A stretch of 64,000 nt of DNA from positions 21,641,019 to 21,705,018 of the forward strand of contig NC_064539.1 in assembly GCF_023856365.1 (NCBI RefSeq), in the 5' to 3' direction. Each line of letters opens with the position of its first letter. Position 1 is the stretch's first letter. This document shows, in pieces, positions 58,800 to 64,000 of the stretch. This DNA comes from Brienomyrus brachyistius (taxonomy: Eukaryota > Chordata > Actinopteri > Osteoglossiformes > Mormyridae). The notes under the pieces are model-generated. The model was not told the origin of the DNA, searched no databases, and saw nothing but the letters and a program-made list of their open reading frames with translations. The position numbers were made by a program, and so were the translations under genes.

Positions 58800-61700
58800 T
58801 GACACGGTGAATCTGTTAGAAAAATAAACAAACAAAACTTACGCCTAACTATGTACATATAAATGTCGTCTTTGACCTTTCCTGGACATGGGTTGCTCTG
58901 GTTCTTCTCTTGACTTAAATTTGCATCGAAATGTGTCCTTTGCATAGACAGACCAAACTTGCACAAAAAACATACTTTTCCATGCTTGTGGACCAGCCTC
59001 CCAATTTCCATGATGGCTGCGTCTGCCCACCATAGGGCTTTTTTTAGGGCCTTGGAGGGGGGGGGGGGCACCAAGAGTATGTATAACTGTGTGGTTTAAT
59101 CTCCTATTCGTGGGGAAGAAAACTCGTCAAAACCCGAAGAAGACACTTCTAAGCCAAGTGAATCTGCTTCAAAAATTGAACATTTATGAAATGTATCTGC
59201 TTTTGACTTGTGAACTCTTTGGGCGAATGGTCTTAGTGTTTTGTTCAATGAGCTGCTAGTAGCAGAAGATGCCTTAGAGGGCATTCGAGGCATCAATGGG
59301 AAGGAAGGTTCCTGCCTTTTTCGTCCCTGTCTACCCTTTCTGTACGGATCTCCAGTTAAGTGGCTCTGAAGCTCACAGTCAGCCAGTCAACAGCTGCTCT
59401 GTGTCAGATGTACATTTTTCTTGGAAGGGCAGTAGGCTTATTGGGGTCATGCTGTAAAAGCACAGTCTATGCAACCTCCCCGGTCTTCACGCTGCTGTCA
59501 TATGCAGCCAAGGGTCTGAGGATCTGGGTCGAGCTGGCAGACCCACCCCACCCATGAATCGTTCCCGGAGAATGTGGTGGCTCAGTGTTGACTTTCCTTC
59601 GCATGTAATTCAGACTGGTGGATCGTTATCAGGCTCGGTCCGCTTGCGTTTAAAACACCGGCAGTACTTTTAATTTTCTCAGTGCTTCTCAAGTTGTTTT
59701 GTGAAAAGAGGGAAAACAAGACTGATGAGAGCTGTGTGCGGGGAGCCCTCTGTGGTTTACGAGAGCCGACTTATCAGAGCTCTTCTCTGCGTGTCCCTCT
59801 CTCCTGAAGTGCCCCTTTGGATGAGTAATGTGGTCATATCTCATCTGAGCATGAGAGATACGAGGGGCTGAGGTAAACACACAGGGCAGGAGTCGCATTA
59901 CAACACTTTGTGTTTATACTTCAAAAAGTGGACAATGGGAAAAGCAGGCAGGTATCCAGGGATGAAAGGGCCGTTTGTCATGCACGAGGCCTCCTCGGAG
60001 AAGGAGCCCCGAAACGACGACTGTGGAGGAGACACAGCCATGTCAAGTGAAGATTCCAGACCCTGCTTTATGTTTGGTCTCCTGCTGGGGGGGGGGGGGG
60101 GGCTCTTAACGGCAGTGCATGGCTGTGGTCCAGGCGGGTGTATAAAAATACCCCTCTGAGCCAGGAAGTGATTGGACAGCGTTTGTTGGGGGCAAATATT
60201 TACCTTCATGTTGTTCTACAAGTGGAGACGCCATAAGAACTGCGCATCCAGAGAACCTTCCGGAATGTATCTCCCCCCCCCCCCCCCGGGATTTTACCTG
60301 AGCTTCAAAGGCCCTGTTCCCATGTGCTCGGGTCTCCCAGAAGCAGCGCGATGGCATTCTCGAAGAACACGAGTCATTTTTGGGCAAACATGTAAGGTGA
60401 GAAAACGCACATAGCATATATAACAGCTTCCCCCACGAGCTCATATCAACATGACAGAGGGATGTAACAATCTTGCTGAGCCTGTAACACTAACATATAA
60501 AGGCTTCCTGTAGTATTACAAACAAACTCATAGGTTAGAATCATCAGCAGGTGGCGCTGTTTTGAGACGCAGCTTTACCCAGCTCTCGACTTCAGTACAG
60601 TCAGGAGCTGTCCAAGGCAAATGCGTGTCCTTTAAGATGACGGCTGGCCTAATATCAGATACCATGGATAAATTTAATATGGTAGCTCTAGCACCAAACC
60701 AGCAGGACCCCAAGCCGGACTTGGAACAGAAATGCGTTTTTTTTAACGCAAAGTGAGCATGCAGCATTCCTCTGTACTTACTGGTGGCACTGACAGGCCC
60801 TAGACACTCAAAGGAACCACAGATCAGCCCTCTCATGTGCACAGAACCTGCTACATTGGAGACCCACAGTACATCATGGCACAGCTCGAACCTCAGGCTG
60901 TCCCAGCACTGGATGCGGTCTCTGCCGCTCCCCCCCTCTCATACGTTTTTGTAGAGTTTACATGATTTATAATCTTCTCCTGTTAGGTATCCTAGTCCTG
61001 CTCCCTCCCCAGTTTGGCACCTTCGTTCCAGTCGGTCCCAGTCCCACGTGCTCCCTACCTCACCCTATAGGCATTTCTGCAGCACGGTCAGCCACCCAGC
61101 CTGGAGCTGCGCCACTTACCGAGTGCCAGAGGTCTGGTTCACACAGACGCAGTGTCTGGCCGGGCTTCTCCTGGCTTTGCCGGGTTCTGTAATGAAGCTC
61201 TTCCCTGGGAGTGATACATTACATCCCAAATGAAAGGCTGGAGGCTTCACCTTAATGTCCAATCAACAGGGTGCTGGCAGAGTGGACTCGCTCCACGGAC
61301 AGGAAGGCCTTTAAGCCTCCCGCTTTCTCAGGATAAATTCCCCAAGTGACAGCCTCATCCATCTCCCTCTAAACGGCTCGCTGCCGATTCTGGTGCTGCT
61401 GAGGTCCAGACAGCCAGGAGCGCTGGTTCTGGTACTAAAGCGGCTCTGATTAATGGAGCTGGTGGTTTCCGTCAGCAGCCGCTGATGGCTGGGTGTCATC
61501 GAGGCCGTCTCCCTGCATTCACGGCTCCGAATGAGGGACGATCCTATCAGAGCTCCGTATCTGAGTGGTTAGGATATGCTTCGATTTCCCCTGTTGAAAA
61601 GCAGATGGGTGCATCATGCCGGCCGCCTCTGAGCGACATGGTGAGCAGTGGAGCCTCTGCTGCCCACGCCACTGTCCTTCATTACAGCTGCCTCCTGAAT

Positions 61701-62800
61701 AACTGAAGTGACTCTGGTCCCAGAGCTGCCAGAGGTCTGATATCACAAACGTGCCTGACAACTTAATCCATGGGATTTTACAGTTACAGCTGGCTATGTT
61801 CATTTTCACATCTATAAAGTTAATGAAGTTAATCTGGCTAAAGTACTTCAGTTTCTGCGAGGAGAGATTTGGCGTTAGGTATCCTTACATCATGTGTAAC
61901 GTGTATCAGGGAGCCCATAAGTTGCCCCCCCCCCCCCCCCCCCCCAACCCAGTGCCTGCCTTATCAACTTGCCTGAGATACTAACCGTTTGATTTTCTGT
62001 AAAGGTACCTTTTATCTATGGCATGAGAAGCCCCCACCATCTTCTTTGGTCTCCCCCCGGCCCCTGGAGCAGAGCACCCGGCCTCGTAGGAGGCCATAGA
62101 GACATGAGAGCCAGGGGCACCCTGGCATCCTCTGCCGCAAGTAAGGCAATGGGTGGGGGGGGGGCTGAGCCGGGCGCTGGCATCCTGGGGGGGGTGGGGT
62201 GCATGGAGGTGACGGTGGAAACAAAAGAGGTGAGGGGGTGGATCCAAGCCGGGAATCGGGTGACACCCGGACAGTGGGAACACCTCGCCGGTGTCAAAGA
62301 GAGCTGTCAGAGCTGGACAAAGGCGGCAGCCGGATGGGGTTTCAGAGCATGAAAGGAAGGCCCCCCCTCCCCCCATGGGGACGGCTCTGGGGGGATTTCT
62401 ACCTGCTAAAAGCCCCCCGTCTCACAGAACTTTCTGATGTGAATGGCCCAGCCCAGCCCTGTAAAAACGAGGCCTTTGTGGTGTGGTTCCGCGTCCGGGC
62501 GAGCGCCCAACCGCTTCGCCCGACCACCGGATCCCAGCCCTGACTTACCTGCCTGCAAAGGGTGGGGGTTACGCAATAGCCTACCGTGCCAAGGCGAGGG
62601 AGCCCGGCGTGGTCGGGCCCGGCGCAGGACTGGGCTGGACAATAGAAGCACCATGTGAGCCTCTGTGTGCACCACGAGTGCAGGGTAGATAGCAGCAGTG
62701 GGCTGGCGGCTCGCGTGCCTGACGGCGGGGGGGGGGGCGTAGCTCCCTGGCCCATTGCAGAGAAACCGCCATCAGCCTCGCCTCACGCGGCCCCTGCCTC
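58800..62800. other. Gene-poor flank downstream of NNT
   Basis: I find no supported exon. G/C homopolymers lie at about 59057-59068, 60087-60101, 60270-60287, 61925-61945 and 62154-62163. Open frames such as 59096-59296 (minus) and 61048-61233 (plus) have no domain signature, start context or splice partners. Confidence 0.6.
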
Positions 62801-62819
62801 ACCATCTGCGTCTGTCTGT

Positions 62820-63650
62820 TTCTAATCAGCCTTATCTCCCCTGCACTGCAATGCAACACTTTATGGCTAATCCAGACATCTTAATAGGCTGTGTCTGTGC
62901 AAAGGCACACAGGCGAGAGCAGAGGACGTCTCTGAATAGACACCGAGGATACCGTCCGGGGCATGGGGGCCATGAAAAGCTGTTTAGACGCAACAAAGTG
63001 AAGCACCCCGGCCCCGAATCACGAAGGTGCAATCTTCACCACATTCAAGCAGCTTGAGGACGCCCACATCTGGAGATCTGATACCTCCGACGACCCGGTA
63101 AAGGGCTGCAGGGTGCGAGCCCAGTGGGCCCTGCAGGGGCGCCCTGTAACGGGAGCCTCGTCCCGAGGCAGACGATGGTGAACTGCCGGCTTCTACAGCG
63201 CCGTCTCAGACAGATTCGGTAATTCGTCAAAGGCTGGCGTGAAGCCCAAACATATCGCGTTATTTAGATTCCCATACCTTGAGCTCTGGCTTCACAGTCC
63301 GTGATCAAGGACATTACACACCTAATTTTTCATCGCTTTTGAAATATTAGGCCTCGGTGACATAAGGACTGATTCATCGCAAAGTTATATCTAATACTAT
63401 GGGTAGTATTCACCAGCCATCACTAATACGCTTCCATACAATTAGAGTCCTCAGTTCACCTGCCTTACTCGCAATGAATCTAATCAACCAACAAGCCCAA
63501 TCGAGGTTAATTAATTACCAGCTCAGCTTACAGAAAGCAGCAGGTCCAGGGTCAGTGCGAGCAGCTGAAAGAGGCCATTTTTTGGAGTACAGTTTCCCCA
63601 CTGATATAAACCACAGACTATTGTTTCTGACATCGTCTTGAATTTAAATG
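62820..63650. promoter_or_regulatory. Candidate conserved non-coding block downstream of NNT
   Basis: About 830 bp free of recognisable repeats and homopolymers, unlike its surroundings. It has many TAAT-type words, including TTAATTAATTA at 63507-63517, plus GAAATATTAGG, CACACCTAATTTTTCATCGC and CTAATCAACC. No coding frame was recognised. In tetrapods the next gene after NNT is FGF10 (from memory), which has a large regulatory landscape. The enhancer reading is inference only. Confidence 0.3.
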
Positions 63651-63861
63651 TGCGTCTTTGATCACTGTTTTCTTTTATTTCAATGTGATATTCATAACCT
63701 TGTTTCATCTGGGCAGAGACATAAGATAATGACAATCCTCATTATTAAAAACAGATGATAGGAATATTACAGATGAGAGGCAGATAGGTGACACCCTGTA
63801 TTTAACTCGTATTTAATTAACTTGTAGATGCCTTTGTATTTAACTTGTATTGAATTGACTA

Positions 63862-64000
63862 CGGGGGCGGCATGGTGGTGCAGTGGTTAGCACTGTTGCT
63901 AAAGAGTTGCTAAATTGCCCATAGGTGTGCATGTGTGGTTGAATGGTGTGTGAATGTGCCCTGCGATGGGCTGGCCCCCCATCCTGGGTTGTTCCCTGCC
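63862..64000 (+). mobile_element. Common fish dispersed element, internally deleted and cut by the window end
   Basis: It starts GGGGGCGGCATGGTGGTGCA plus GTGGTTAGCACTGTTGC, the head of a very abundant fish repeat. It then jumps to CTAAATTGCCCATAGGTGTG and TGCCCTGCGATGGGCTGGC, the tail half. The middle section seen in full copies is missing. It runs past position 64000. Confidence 0.75.

Noticed and set aside
61978..62376. Pro-rich frames on the minus strand near 62 kb
   Set aside because: Overlapping frames in three phases of a GC-rich stretch, with no family signature. Treated as chance.
56400..64000. Search for FGF10 coding exons
   Set aside because: None of the FGF core motifs is seen in any frame. 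The gene, if linked, starts beyond 64 kb.

Overview
This is a vertebrate nuclear genomic window, most likely from a ray-finned fish. The genes are multi-exon with GT-AG introns, the encoded proteins are vertebrate-specific, and introns are mostly short. Repeats are of fish type: tRNA-derived SINEs, hAT-like and palindromic MITEs, a Tc1-like transposase relic, long TG tracts and very many long C/G homopolymers. I cannot name the species.

Layout. (1) 1-10.4 kb, minus strand: the 5' half of RICTOR (22 coding exons, codons 1-726), whose introns hold two large minisatellites. (2) 10.4-13.6 kb: spacer with one SINE. (3) 13.6-25.6 kb, minus: complete FYB1/ADAP, about 692 aa in 18 coding exons, with a start codon ending exactly at a splice donor and a possible alternative last exon. 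(4) 25.6-27.4 kb: spacer. (5) 27.4-30.5 kb, minus: complete CCDC80-like secreted protein, 683 aa in 7 exons. (6) 30.5-33.2 kb: spacer with a SINE and G-runs. (7) 33.2-37.6 kb, minus: PAIP1, 428 aa in 11 coding exons, with a 3'UTR of about 1.1 kb. (8) 37.6-39.7 kb: shared CpG-rich upstream region. (9) 39.7-56.4 kb, plus: complete NNT, 1086 aa in 21 coding exons. (10) 56.4-64 kb: gene-poor, repeat-bearing DNA with a repeat-poor block near 62.8-63.65 kb.

The gene models were built by joining exons by eye. In every gene the exon lengths keep a single open reading frame (RICTOR 2178 nt, FYB1 2079 nt, CCDC80-like 2052 nt, PAIP1 1287 nt, NNT 3261 nt), which is strong internal support.

The genes do not form one pathway. 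RICTOR is the mTORC2 scaffold, FYB1 an immune-cell adaptor, CCDC80-like an extracellular-matrix type protein, PAIP1 a translation factor and NNT the mitochondrial proton-pumping transhydrogenase. What unites them is linkage: from memory, RICTOR-FYB1 and PAIP1-NNT are each neighbours on human 5p13-p12 but several Mb apart from one another. Here they sit within 64 kb, with a CCDC80 paralogue between them. I found no previously undescribed multi-gene system. The most interesting leads are a minisatellite of about 28 nuclear-receptor-like inverted repeats in RICTOR, the FYB1 alternative C-terminus and exon-fragment duplication, and the compact linkage.
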